Shown here: positions 6,491 to 13,169 of the stretch, in pieces | How the letters are laid out: each line of letters starts with the position of its first letter | Position numbering within the stretch: the stretch's first letter is position 1 | Origin: Muellerivita sp035541195 | GTDB taxonomy: Bacteria; Oederibacteriota; Muellerivitia; Muellerivitales; Muellerivitaceae | Assembly (NCBI GenBank): GCA_035541195.1 | Contig: DATKNU010000021.1 | Coordinates: forward strand, 1-13,169 | Reading direction: 5' to 3' | DNA: 13,169 nt | Made by a program: the position numbers and the translations under genes | The notes under the pieces: model-generated | What the model was told of the DNA's origin: nothing | Databases searched by the model: none | Seen by the model: the letters and a program-made list of their open reading frames with translations, nothing else

Positions 6491-7579
6491 ATGGAAAACA
6501 TGAAAAAAGTAAAAGTCGCCGTCATCGGCGCCACGGGCGTGGCGGGCCAGCAGTTTTTGGCCTCTTTGGCCGGACATCCCATTTTTGAGGTCGTGGCCTT
6601 GGCCGCCTCCGAGCGCTCGGCGGGCAAAAAGTTCAAGGACGCCATCACGGACGCTTCCGGCGCCTTCCGCTGGTATTGCCAAGAGCCCCTGGCCCCCACA
6701 TTCGCCAACCTCATGGTGCAGGACGCCTCCAAGCTGGACGCCACGACCGTGGACCTGATCTTCACGGCGGTGGAATCCGACGCCGCCAAGGAACTGGAAC
6801 CCCGCTACGCCAAGACCACCCCGGTGGTTTCCACCGCGTCGGCCTTCCGCTACGAAAAAGACGTGCCCATCTTCATCCCGGGCGTGAACCTGGAACACGA
6901 CAAGCTCATCGCCGTGCAAAAGAAGAACCGCGGGTGGAAGGGTTTCGTGACCCCGGTGCCCAATTGCACCACCATGGGGCTGGCCATGACCTTGAAGCCC
7001 CTTTATGACGCCTTCGGCGTCAAGCAGGTCTTGATGACTTCCATGCAGGCCTTGTCCGGCGCGGGCCGCTCGCCCGGCGTCATCGGGATGGACATCCTGG
7101 ACAACGTGGTGCCCTATATCCCCAAAGAAGAGGAAAAGGTCGAGACCGAGACCCAGAAGATTCTGGGCAAGCTGGTGGGCGAGACCATCGAGCCCGCGGC
7201 TTTCCCGGTTTCCGCCACCTGCACCCGCGTGCCCGTGCTGGAAGCCCATACCGAGGCGGTTTACGCCTCTTTGGGGAAGAAGGTTTCGGTGGACGAGGTG
7301 AAGCAGGTCCTGCGCGATTTCGCCAAGGACTTCACGGCCCAGGGATATCCCTCGGCGCCTTCGCGCCTCATCGATGTGAGCGACGACCCCTACCGGCCCC
7401 AGCCGCGGCTGGACCGGGACAAGGAAGGCGGCATGGTGACTTCCGTGGGCCGGGTGCGGCTGGACCACGCGCTGCCGAACGGCATCAAGTACCTGGTGGT
7501 TTCGCACAACACCAAGATGGGCGCGGCCAAGGGCGGTATGCTGGTGGCCGAGCACCTGGTGAAGCAAGGGCATATTTAA
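6491..7579 (+). CDS. asd: Aspartate-semialdehyde dehydrogenase, archaeal/fungal type
   Basis: Reduces aspartyl phosphate with NADPH to aspartate semialdehyde, the branch point to lysine/diaminopimelate, threonine and methionine. The 362-aa protein opens with a Rossmann strand and VIGATGVAGQQF (11-22). The catalytic cysteine is Cys159 in PVPNCTTMGLAMTLKPL, followed by MQALSGAGRSPGV (185-197) and SATCTRVPVLEAHTEAV, whose His253 is the likely acid/base residue. These motifs fit the archaeal/fungal branch and not the common bacterial enzyme with its SGAG...E motif and usg-like relatives. The start is uncertain: ATG at 6491 has AGGA only 2 bases upstream, while ATG at 6500 gives a protein beginning MKKVKVAVIGATG with that AGGA 11 bases away. 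A possible promoter lies at 6343-6370. Neighbours leuB and truA are common companions of asd. Confidence 0.94.
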   Translation: MENMKKVKVAVIGATGVAGQQFLASLAGHPIFEVVALAASERSAGKKFKDAITDASGAFRWYCQEPLAPTFANLMVQDASKLDATTVDLIFTAVESDAAKELEPRYAKTTPVVSTASAFRYEKDVPIFIPGVNLEHDKLIAVQKKNRGWKGFVTPVPNCTTMGLAMTLKPLYDAFGVKQVLMTSMQALSGAGRSPGVIGMDILDNVVPYIPKEEEKVETETQKILGKLVGETIEPAAFPVSATCTRVPVLEAHTEAVYASLGKKVSVDEVKQVLRDFAKDFTAQGYPSAPSRLIDVSDDPYRPQPRLDRDKEGGMVTSVGRVRLDHALPNGIKYLVVSHNTKMGAAKGGMLVAEHLVKQGHI

Positions 7580-7589
7580 TATTAGTCTT

Positions 7590-7713
7590 TTCACCGCGGA
7601 GACGCAGAGGCGCGGGGAAAGAAGCCCGAATATTTCGTTTGAGCTGTTTGCCGGTTCCGAGTGTTTGAGACTGGTTAACAAAACTTGAATCAGTCCCGCG
7701 TCTTTGCGGTGAA
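7590..7713 (+). repeat. Palindromic intergenic repeat upstream of tpx
   Basis: TTCACCGC at 7590 opens a 16-bp stem (7590-7605 with 7698-7713) with no mismatch and two G-T wobbles at 7598/7705 and 7599/7704. The 92-base interior contains a nested GACTG/CAGTC hairpin (7669-7673 with 7691-7695). No T-run follows. It resembles the widespread intergenic sequences beginning TTCACCGC..AGACGC seen in many bacterial genomes (from memory). It shares that core with the element at 8343-8446. Confidence 0.7.
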
Positions 7714-7759
7714 GGATTGGGTGTTGATCGTTCATCTTTAATTTATTGGGAGGCAGTCG

Positions 7760-8272
7760 ATGCAAGAACGCAAAGGTGTGATCACGTTTAAGGGCGGGCC
7801 CCTGACCCTCTTGGGCCCCGAAATCAAGGTGGGGGACAAGGCCCCGGCCTTCAAGCTTTTGAACAACTCGCTGGCGGAAGTCAGCCTGGACCAGTACAAG
7901 GGCAAGACCCTCATCCTGTCGGTGGCGCCCTCGCTGGACACCCAGGTCTGCGCCATCCAAACCCGCCGTTTCAACAAGGAAATCGCCAACCTGCCGGCGG
8001 GTGTCGAGGTCTTGACCATCACGGCCGACCTGCCCTTCGCCCAAGGCCGTTTCTGCGGCGCCGAGGGCATCACGATGACCACCTTGTCGGACCACCGGGA
8101 CATGTCCTTCGGCGACGCCTACGGCACCCACATCAAGGAACTGCGCCTGGAAGCCCGGTCGCTTTTCGTGGTGGGCAAGGACGGCAACATCAAGCACGTG
8201 GAAATCGTGAAGGAAGTCACCGACCAGCCGGATTACGATAAGGCTCTGGCGGCGGCGAAAGCCAATGCCTGA
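7760..8272 (+). CDS. tpx: Thiol peroxidase, atypical 2-Cys peroxiredoxin (Tpx)
   Basis: Reduces hydrogen peroxide and alkyl hydroperoxides with electrons from thioredoxin. The 170-aa length is normal for Tpx. The thioredoxin-fold peroxiredoxin core includes VGDKAPAF (24-31), the peroxidatic cysteine Cys64 in APSLDTQVCAIQTRRFN, and the resolving cysteine Cys99 in AQGRFCGAEG. The spacing fits Tpx and not AhpC or BCP. The conserved Arg before SLFVV (EARSLFVV) should stabilise the thiolate. There is no signal peptide, so it is cytoplasmic. The ATG at 7760 has a strong GGGAGG site at 7748-7753. The gene stands apart from the amino-acid cluster, framed by two palindromic repeats, and its base composition matches its neighbours. 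No OxyR- or PerR-type site was recognised. The C-terminus is Ala/Lys-rich, and a copy of it recurs downstream. Confidence 0.96.
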   Translation: MQERKGVITFKGGPLTLLGPEIKVGDKAPAFKLLNNSLAEVSLDQYKGKTLILSVAPSLDTQVCAIQTRRFNKEIANLPAGVEVLTITADLPFAQGRFCGAEGITMTTLSDHRDMSFGDAYGTHIKELRLEARSLFVVGKDGNIKHVEIVKEVTDQPDYDKALAAAKANA

Positions 8273-8277
8273 GGCTT

Positions 8278-8300
8278 GGGGCGTGTTTTGTTTTCGCCCC
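8278..8300 (+). terminator. Weak hairpin after tpx
   Basis: GGGGCG (8278-8283) pairs perfectly with CGCCCC (8295-8300) around an 11-base T-rich loop. Only TATTTG follows, so an intrinsic terminator is possible but weak. It lies between the true tpx end and the duplicated tail. Confidence 0.35.
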
Positions 8301-8306
8301 TATTTG

Positions 8307-8333
8307 AAGGCGGCGGCGAAAGCCAACGCTTAA
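8307..8333 (+). pseudogene. Duplicated 3' end of tpx (remnant)
   Basis: Bases 8309-8331 repeat 8248-8270 with 21 of 23 identities. Read from AAG at 8307, the copy encodes KAAAKANA followed by TAA, mirroring the Tpx ending AAAKANA-TGA. The copy is 61 bases downstream and out of frame with tpx. It has no start and is too short to be a gene. It is best explained as a tandem duplication or the leftover of a second, recombined tpx allele. The two differences are both third-position changes. Confidence 0.6.
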
Positions 8334-8342
8334 AACCCAATT

Positions 8343-8446
8343 TTCACCGCCAAGACGCCAAGTCCGCCAAGGAAGACAAGTCAAAGCAAGACTTTAAACG
8401 TCTTTTTCTTCGCTTTTCTTGGCGCACTTGGCGTCTTGGCGGTAAA
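8343..8446 (+). repeat. Long palindromic repeat between tpx and the DUF2723 gene
   Basis: Bases 8346-8375 pair with 8414-8443 to give a 30-bp stem with one mismatch (8364/8425) and two G-T wobbles, around a 38-base loop. The arms carry ACCGCCAAGACGCCAAGT then CGCCAAG. The core TCACCGC..AGACGC is shared with the element at 7590-7713. There is no transposase and no obvious target duplication. It looks like a MITE- or REP-like non-coding repeat whose transcript would fold into a long hairpin. Confidence 0.8.
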
Positions 8447-8492
8447 TTAGGTTCGGTTTTTCCAACATTCCCTTAGGTGGTATGCTTCCGAC

Positions 8493-10742
8493 ATGATCAT
8501 TTCGGTCCTGCTCTTTTTCTTCACCTTTTTCTTCTACCTGCGCACCCATTGCGCTTCCTTCAACATCAACGACTCGGGCGAGACCATCATGGTCTGCGAC
8601 CTTTTGACCGTGGGCCATTCCCCCGGCTATCCCCTGCACGCCCTCTGGGGCCGGGTCTTCTGCCTCTTCCCCCTGGGCCAGCCCATGTTCCGTGTGACCC
8701 TTTGTTCCATGTTCACCGGCGCCGTGGCCGTGGTGGTGCTTTACTGGACCCTCAAGCTCTGCCTGAAGGAGCATCTTTTCGCCGGTGGGCGCCCCATCCA
8801 GGACAACCACCCCTCGGGCATCGTGGTGAGCCATTGGCTTTACGAGTGGCCGGCCCTCTTCGGCAGCCTCTGCTTCGCCTTTTCCTACCAACATTGGTTC
8901 CAGGTGGGCGGCTGTAAGGGCGGCATCTACGCCCTCAACACCTTCTTCTCGCTCATGATGTTGTTCTTGGTCTTCAAGATGCGCGAGCAGGGCTGGTTCA
9001 TCCGCGCCTTCTACCTGATGGGTTTCGTCTTCAGCCTGGGGTTGGCCCACCATTGGCCCAGCTCGGGCGTGCTGGTGCCCTGCCTTTTCTGGCTGCTCGT
9101 GCACAGCCAAAACCGCGTGCCGGTGTCCGAGTTCCTGGGCTTGCTGGTGAACCCCCTGGCGATCCTCTCCGTGGTGTCGGTTTTCGCCTTTTCCTTCCTG
9201 GTCACGGGGGGCAATTGGATTTTGGGGATGGCCTTCACCTCGTTGTTCGTGGCCTGCTATACGGCGGTGCGCATCTTCGGCTACACGCATTTCTTCCGCT
9301 TCTTTTCGCTTTGCGTCGTCGGCATCACGCCCTACCTCTACCTGCCCTTTCGGTCCGTCAAGCACCCGATCGTGAATTGGTGGAATCCCACCAACTTCGA
9401 CCGCCTGTGGGGCACCATCATCCGCAAGGGCTACCAGGACATCGGGGAAAAGCGGGGCATCGTGACCTTCGTGCGCAACATCAAGCGCTTCTGGTTCCAC
9501 GCCCACGACCAGTTCGGGACCCTCTTCTCCTACGTGGTTTTCGCCCTGGTGATTTACGGCCTTTATTGGTTCTGGAAAAAACAACGGGCCAACGCCATCG
9601 GCTTCTTCCTTTTCGCCTTCGCGGTCTTCATCGCGGTGCTGCTTTTCCCCAACCCCCTGGAAGGCTACCAATGGACGCTGGACAACTTCTTCACGCCGGT
9701 CTTCATGATCTTCTCCATCCTGGCCGCCGCCGGCATGGCGGGGCTGATCCAGATCGCCTTCAACCGCTTCCCGGATATCCGGGCCCGGGGGGCCATCGGG
9801 GGTTTCTGCCTGGGATTGGCCTTTTTGCCCATGGAGCTCAACTACCACGCGGACGACCAAAGCCGCTACGTGAGCGCCTATGACTACGGCGTCAACATGC
9901 TCAAGAGCGTGAACCGCAACGCGGTCATTTTCTGCAACGGGGACATCGACATCCTGCCGCTTTGGTACATGCAGTACGTGCTGGGCAAAAGGCCCGAGGT
10001 GGTCAGCTTCACCATGCAGCTCATCCCCTACGACTGGTACCGGGACCCGCTGATGGAAAGGTCGCCCTTCCTTTACGTGCCCGTGGGCCAGGACGTCCGC
10101 CCCGAGACCGTGGTGCAGGACATGATCAACGCCCATTCGGACGAGAAATCCTTCTACTACACCAACATCTTCACCGCCGACTGGATGCGCAACAACAACC
10201 CCTCGGTGCCCGAGGGGTTCATGTGGCGCATGACGAACAGCAAGGACCTGGGCTATCCCTTCGACTCCAAGCGGCTCAACCAATATTGGTCCACCTACCG
10301 CCTGCGTTACATGGACGACCCCGAGCGGGGCTATTGGGATGAGTACACCGACGTCATGAAGGATTCCTACGGCATCGGCTACGACTTCACGGGCTATTTC
10401 GCCTATATGAACAAGCTGCCCGAGGCGGCGCTCTGGAGCTTCAACAACGCCTTGAAGTTCCGCCAGCCCCAGACCAAGGCCCGCATCTACATGATGATGG
10501 GGGAGACCTATCTGTCGATGAACAACGGCGCGGCCGCCATCCCTTGCTATGAGGAAGTCTTGAAGCGCGAGCCCAACAACCCCTACGCCATCTCCCGCAT
10601 CGGGAAGTGCTACACGCTCCTGAAGGATTACGGCAACGCCGACCAAGCCTACCGCTTGGCCCTCTCGGTCAACCCCCAGCAGAAGGAAGCGCTGGACGGC
10701 CTGCAGGAATTGAGCGACCTGGAGAAAAAGGCTCACAAGTAG
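8493..10742 (+). CDS. DUF2723 (TMEM260-like) membrane protein with C-terminal TPRs, putative glycosyltransferase
   Basis: The 749-aa protein begins with a membrane helix followed by NDSGETIMVCDLLTVGHSPG (26-45) and PGYPLHALWGR, the hallmark opening of DUF2723. Around ten hydrophobic helices follow across the first 430 residues or so, including the PYLYLPFRS...NWWNPTNF stretch typical of the family. After a soluble region, residues 632-730 contain three TPR repeats. DUF2723 is related to GT-C enzymes, and human TMEM260 with this domain is a protein O-mannosyltransferase, so Asp27/Glu30 may be the catalytic acidic pair; transfer to a protein or glycan from a lipid-linked sugar is inference. The soluble TPR part would probably lie on the outer face. 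The ATG at 8493 has AGGTGG 12 bases upstream, a long spacing. truA follows after 3 bases, suggesting co-transcription. Confidence 0.85.
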   Translation: MIISVLLFFFTFFFYLRTHCASFNINDSGETIMVCDLLTVGHSPGYPLHALWGRVFCLFPLGQPMFRVTLCSMFTGAVAVVVLYWTLKLCLKEHLFAGGRPIQDNHPSGIVVSHWLYEWPALFGSLCFAFSYQHWFQVGGCKGGIYALNTFFSLMMLFLVFKMREQGWFIRAFYLMGFVFSLGLAHHWPSSGVLVPCLFWLLVHSQNRVPVSEFLGLLVNPLAILSVVSVFAFSFLVTGGNWILGMAFTSLFVACYTAVRIFGYTHFFRFFSLCVVGITPYLYLPFRSVKHPIVNWWNPTNFDRLWGTIIRKGYQDIGEKRGIVTFVRNIKRFWFHAHDQFGTLFSYVVFALVIYGLYWFWKKQRANAIGFFLFAFAVFIAVLLFPNPLEGYQWTLDNFFTPVFMIFSILAAAGMAGLIQIAFNRFPDIRARGAIGGFCLGLAFLPMELNYHADDQSRYVSAYDYGVNMLKSVNRNAVIFCNGDIDILPLWYMQYVLGKRPEVVSFTMQLIPYDWYRDPLMERSPFLYVPVGQDVRPETVVQDMINAHSDEKSFYYTNIFTADWMRNNNPSVPEGFMWRMTNSKDLGYPFDSKRLNQYWSTYRLRYMDDPERGYWDEYTDVMKDSYGIGYDFTGYFAYMNKLPEAALWSFNNALKFRQPQTKARIYMMMGETYLSMNNGAAAIPCYEEVLKREPNNPYAISRIGKCYTLLKDYGNADQAYRLALSVNPQQKEALDGLQELSDLEKKAHK

Positions 10743-10745
10743 CCT

Positions 10746-11534
10746 ATGGCCTCCCGCAACCTCCAACTCGTCCTGGAGTATGACGGCACCCCCTACGCGG
10801 GTTGGCAAAGGCAGAAGGAAGCCCCCACGGTGCAGGGCACCCTGGAGGAGAAGCTCGCCCAAATCACCGGCCATCCCGTGGAACTTTTGGTGGCGGGCCG
10901 CACCGACGCCGGCGTCCACGCCCTGGGCCAGACGGCGAATTTCCACACCACCTCCAGCCTGCCCGTCAAGCGCCTCTTTGAGGTCGCGAACCAACTTTTG
11001 CCCCACAGCATCCGCGTGGTGAAAATGCGGGAAGTGCCCGCCGCTTTCCACGCCACCTACCACGCTTCGGCCAAGCTCTACCGCTACATCATCCGCAATA
11101 GCGCCGACTACACGGTCTTCGACCGGGATTTTTACCACCACCTGAGGCGGCCCCTGGATACGGGGGCCATGCAGAAGGCCGGCCGCCTGCTGGAAGGCAC
11201 CCACGACTTCACGGCCTTCAGGGGCGCGCTGGGCAAATGGGCCGATCCCATCCGGGTCTTGACCCGGGTCCGGGTGAGGCGCCAAGGCGACGACATCCTT
11301 TTGGAATACTTGGGCAAGTCCTTCCTGCACCAGATGGTGCGCATCCTCAGCGGCACGCTGGTCTATGTGGGGTCGGGGAAATTCCGCCCGGAAGACATGC
11401 CCGCCATCCTCAAGTCCAAGGACCGCAAAAAGGCCGGGCCCACGCTTCCGCCCAACGGGCTTTTTTTGGTGAAGGTTTTCTATCCCAAAACCTTCCCGCC
11501 GGTGCGCCCCAAGAAGGGCCGGGACGAGGAATGA
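10746..11534 (+). CDS. truA: tRNA pseudouridine(38-40) synthase
   Basis: Converts uridines 38, 39 and 40 in the anticodon arm of tRNAs to pseudouridine. The 262-aa protein matches the family in length and order: LEYDGTPYAGWQRQ (10-23), the catalytic loop AGRTDAGVHALGQTANFH with Asp54 as nucleophile, the KLYRYII strand, the HDFTAFRG segment, and the FLHQMVRILSGTLVYVG motif near the C-terminus. The last 15 residues are basic and Pro-rich, beyond the core. The gene starts 3 bases after the DUF2723 stop and its own stop overlaps the next start by 4 bases, so it is probably read from the same transcript. No convincing ribosome site precedes the ATG, which fits coupling to the gene before. Confidence 0.96.
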   Translation: MASRNLQLVLEYDGTPYAGWQRQKEAPTVQGTLEEKLAQITGHPVELLVAGRTDAGVHALGQTANFHTTSSLPVKRLFEVANQLLPHSIRVVKMREVPAAFHATYHASAKLYRYIIRNSADYTVFDRDFYHHLRRPLDTGAMQKAGRLLEGTHDFTAFRGALGKWADPIRVLTRVRVRRQGDDILLEYLGKSFLHQMVRILSGTLVYVGSGKFRPEDMPAILKSKDRKKAGPTLPPNGLFLVKVFYPKTFPPVRPKKGRDEE

Positions 11535-12076
11535 GGGCGGGGCGGCTTTGGGCGGCCGCGGGACTTTGCCTGCTCTTAAGCGCCCTGGCTTTTTGGGAAA
11601 ACCCCCTGCTGGATTTCAGGGTCCGCCACCCGGAGTTCTTGGGCCGGCTCCTCTTTCTTTACGGCTATCCTTGGTTGGCGGGGGCGCTGCTCTTGGCATT
11701 CCGGGGCAGGTTGTTTATCCTGGCTTCCGGGTGGGGGGCGGCCCTGGCCCTGGCCGGTTTGCCCTGGCTTTTGGTCTGGAGTTTCATTTGGTCCCGCATC
11801 GTGGCGCCGGGCGGCGCTTCGCTGGGTTGGCAGGGGCTTTTTTTCGCCCAATGCCTGGGGTTGGGCTTGGCCCTGGCGGGGCTTTTGTCCGGTTGGGTGA
11901 CCCGGCAGGGAGCCTGGTTTCCGCGGGTGCTGGGCTGGATCCTTTTCTTCGCGTCGGTCATGAACCTCACGCTTCAACCCGGCCTTTGGGCCCTGGCTTT
12001 TTCCGCCCTGGGCGGCGCCTTGGCCGCCTTGGCGACCTTAAAACGATTGGGATGGGAGACGGCCGATGGCCTATGA
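11531..12076 (+). CDS. Polytopic membrane protein of unknown function
   Basis: I do not recognise this 181-aa protein. It is very hydrophobic, with about six membrane helices (near 6-22, 38-57, 60-86, 102-122, 131-149 and 151-170) joined by short loops rich in Arg, Pro and Gly. There is no signal peptide with a cleavage site, no DDxxD prenyltransferase motif, so it is not UbiA, and no transporter signature I know. The start ATGA at 11531 overlaps the truA stop. The open frame runs further upstream without a stop, but that part is antiparallel to truA codon use and is not coding. The end overlaps ubiD by 11 bases. Its location suggests co-translation with truA and ubiD, and a membrane role beside a quinone-pathway decarboxylase is conceivable but only inferred. 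Confidence 0.7.
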   Translation: MRAGRLWAAAGLCLLLSALAFWENPLLDFRVRHPEFLGRLLFLYGYPWLAGALLLAFRGRLFILASGWGAALALAGLPWLLVWSFIWSRIVAPGGASLGWQGLFFAQCLGLGLALAGLLSGWVTRQGAWFPRVLGWILFFASVMNLTLQPGLWALAFSALGGALAALATLKRLGWETADGL

Positions 12077-13169
12077 ATCGCTGAGCGCCTTCATCGAGTT
12101 CCTCGAGAAAAAAGGGCAATTGATCCGAGTCCCGGACGAAGTGGACCCGGTCTTGGAAATCACGGCCCTGGCGGACAAAGCCTCCAAATCGCCCGACGGC
12201 GGCAAGGCCCTTTTGTTCGAGAAGCCCAAGGGCAGCGCCTATCCGCTGCTCATCAACGCCTTCGGATCCAAAGCGCGCATGGCTTGGGCTTTGGGCGTTG
12301 AGGATATCGAGCAACATGCCCAAACGATCCGGGAAATGCTCGACCTGAAGCCGCCCAAGGGGCTGGTGGAAAAACTGAAATTCCTGCCCAAGCTGGCCGA
12401 GATCGCCAAATTCCCCCCGGTTGAAGTTTCTAAGGGCGCCTGCCAAGAAGTGGCGGAAAAAGACCCGGACCTCACAACCCTGCCGGTCTTGAAATGCTGG
12501 CCCCAGGACGGCGGCCGATACATCACCCTGCCGCTGGTCTACACCCAAGACCCCGAGACGGGCCTGCGCAATATCGGCATGTACCGGATCCAGGTTTACG
12601 ACAAAAAAACCACCGGCATGCATTGGCAGGTCCACCATGGCGGGGCCGCCCACCACCGCAAGGCGGAAAAGATGGGCAAGCGCCTGGAAGTGGCTGTGGC
12701 CCTAGGCGGCGATCCGGCCCTCACTTACGCGGCCACCGCGCCCTTGCCCGAGGGGATCGACGAGCTTCTTTTCGCCGGGTTCCTGCGCAAGAAACCCGTG
12801 GAATTGGTCAAGTGCAAGACCCTGGACCTCTGGGTCCACGCCGACGCCGACTTCGTGCTGGAAGGCTATGTGGAGCCGGGGGAGCGGCGCCGGGAAGGCC
12901 CCTTTGGCGACCATACGGGCTATTACAGCCTGGCGGACGATTACCCGGTCTTCCACGTGACCTGCGTGACGAGGCGCAAGAACCCCGTCTACCTGACCAC
13001 CGTGGTGGGCAAGCCCCCCATGGAGGACGGCTGGCTGGGAAAGGCCACCGAGAGGCTCTTCCTGCCCCTGCTCCAAAAAGTATTGCCCGAGGTGGTGGAC
13101 ATGGATATGCCGGTGGCGGGCGTCTTCCACAACCTGGTCATCGTCTCCATCGACAAGCAATATCCCCAG
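12066..13169 (+). CDS. ubiD: UbiD-family prenylated-FMN decarboxylase (3' end outside window)
   Basis: UbiD enzymes remove or add carboxyl groups on aromatic or unsaturated acids with prenylated FMN made by UbiX. In quinone synthesis they decarboxylate polyprenyl-hydroxybenzoate or the futalosine-pathway naphthoate. The frame is open for 368 codons to the last base, so the C-terminal quarter or so is missing. Motifs seen: Asn169 and Arg174 in RNIGMYRIQVYD, then MHWQVHHGGAAHHRKAE (185-201) for cofactor binding, and REGPFGDHTGYYS (276-288), where Glu277 and Asp282 would complete the catalytic acid set. The ATG at 12066 has GGGAG at 12054-12058, 7 bases away. It overlaps the preceding membrane protein. 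No ubiX or ubiA is visible, so the substrate (ubiquinone, menaquinone or a catabolic acid) is undecided. Confidence 0.93.
   Translation, partial: MAYESLSAFIEFLEKKGQLIRVPDEVDPVLEITALADKASKSPDGGKALLFEKPKGSAYPLLINAFGSKARMAWALGVEDIEQHAQTIREMLDLKPPKGLVEKLKFLPKLAEIAKFPPVEVSKGACQEVAEKDPDLTTLPVLKCWPQDGGRYITLPLVYTQDPETGLRNIGMYRIQVYDKKTTGMHWQVHHGGAAHHRKAEKMGKRLEVAVALGGDPALTYAATAPLPEGIDELLFAGFLRKKPVELVKCKTLDLWVHADADFVLEGYVEPGERRREGPFGDHTGYYSLADDYPVFHVTCVTRRKNPVYLTTVVGKPPMEDGWLGKATERLFLPLLQKVLPEVVDMDMPVAGVFHNLVIVSIDKQYPQ

Noticed and set aside
6479..8197. 572-aa open frame on the - strand
   Set aside because: Antisense to asd and tpx, crosses their gap and the palindrome, and has shadow-type composition.
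7590..8446. CRISPR array or insertion sequence from the repeated TCACCGC motifs
   Set aside because: Only two copies, each a palindrome with different arms, no regular spacers and no transposase.
8276..8476. 66-aa + strand frame after tpx
   Set aside because: It is the translation of the tail duplicate and the palindrome; it has no ribosome site or homology signal.
8394..11330. 978-aa open frame on the - strand
   Set aside because: It lies opposite the DUF2723 and truA genes, whose family motifs are clear. High G+C codon use leaves long antisense frames open. The product is His/Gly/Val-rich low-complexity with no motif.
11237..11530. Upstream extension of the membrane protein frame
   Set aside because: It overlaps truA in another frame, gives a Gly/Pro/Arg/His-rich shadow peptide, and the hydrophobic protein begins naturally at 11531.

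Overview
The window is a GC-rich bacterial segment in which every convincing gene reads on the + strand. It carries branched-chain amino acid synthesis (ilvC, leuA, leuB), phospholipid synthesis (psd, pssA), aspartate-family synthesis (asd), a thiol peroxidase (tpx), a DUF2723 membrane glycosyltransferase-like protein, tRNA modification (truA) and a UbiD-family decarboxylase. The order ilvC-psd-pssA-leuA and the order leuB-asd-truA are both familiar from several bacterial lineages such as Deltaproteobacteria (from memory). Three things hint at a less-studied, possibly FCB-related or candidate-phylum bacterium: the archaeal/fungal-type Asd, a DUF2723 protein with a TPR tail, and a secreted protein with a Thr/Pro-rich linker and a FlgD-like C-terminal domain. 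That placement is inference and not certain.

Layout. 1-421: 3' end of ilvC, closed by a strong intrinsic terminator. 475-2015: psd and pssA, overlapping by ATGA, making phosphatidylserine and then phosphatidylethanolamine. 2109-3710: leuA, first step of the leucine branch. 3711-4713: a conspicuously AT-rich island holding a terminator-like hairpin and one unrecognised membrane-anchored protein (288 aa). leuC and leuD, which often follow leuA, are not in the window. 4714-5784: leuB. 5785-6333: a small secreted Thr/Pro-rich protein starting directly after the leuB stop. 6343-6490: a probable sigma70-type promoter and a structured leader. 6491-7579: asd. 7590-8446: tpx bracketed by two long palindromic repeats, with a duplicated copy of the tpx 3' end between the gene and the second palindrome. 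8493-10742: DUF2723-TPR protein. 10746-11534: truA. 11531-12076: a six-helix membrane protein of unknown function overlapping both neighbours. 12066-13169: ubiD-family gene, cut by the window end.

How it fits together. IlvC, LeuA and LeuB serve valine/isoleucine/leucine synthesis. Asd feeds lysine/threonine/methionine and, in most bacteria, the diaminopimelate of the cell wall. PssA and Psd form the two-step route from CDP-diacylglycerol to phosphatidylethanolamine. The last four genes are spaced or overlapped tightly enough (3 bp, 4 bp overlap, 11 bp overlap) to be one transcript.

The parts most worth a second look are the AT-rich island between leuA and leuB and the pair of palindromes around tpx. 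I saw no tRNA, rRNA, CRISPR array, transposase or integrase. No stretch over 300 bases lacks a gene; the largest gaps (7580-7759 and 8273-8492) are mostly filled by the palindromes.
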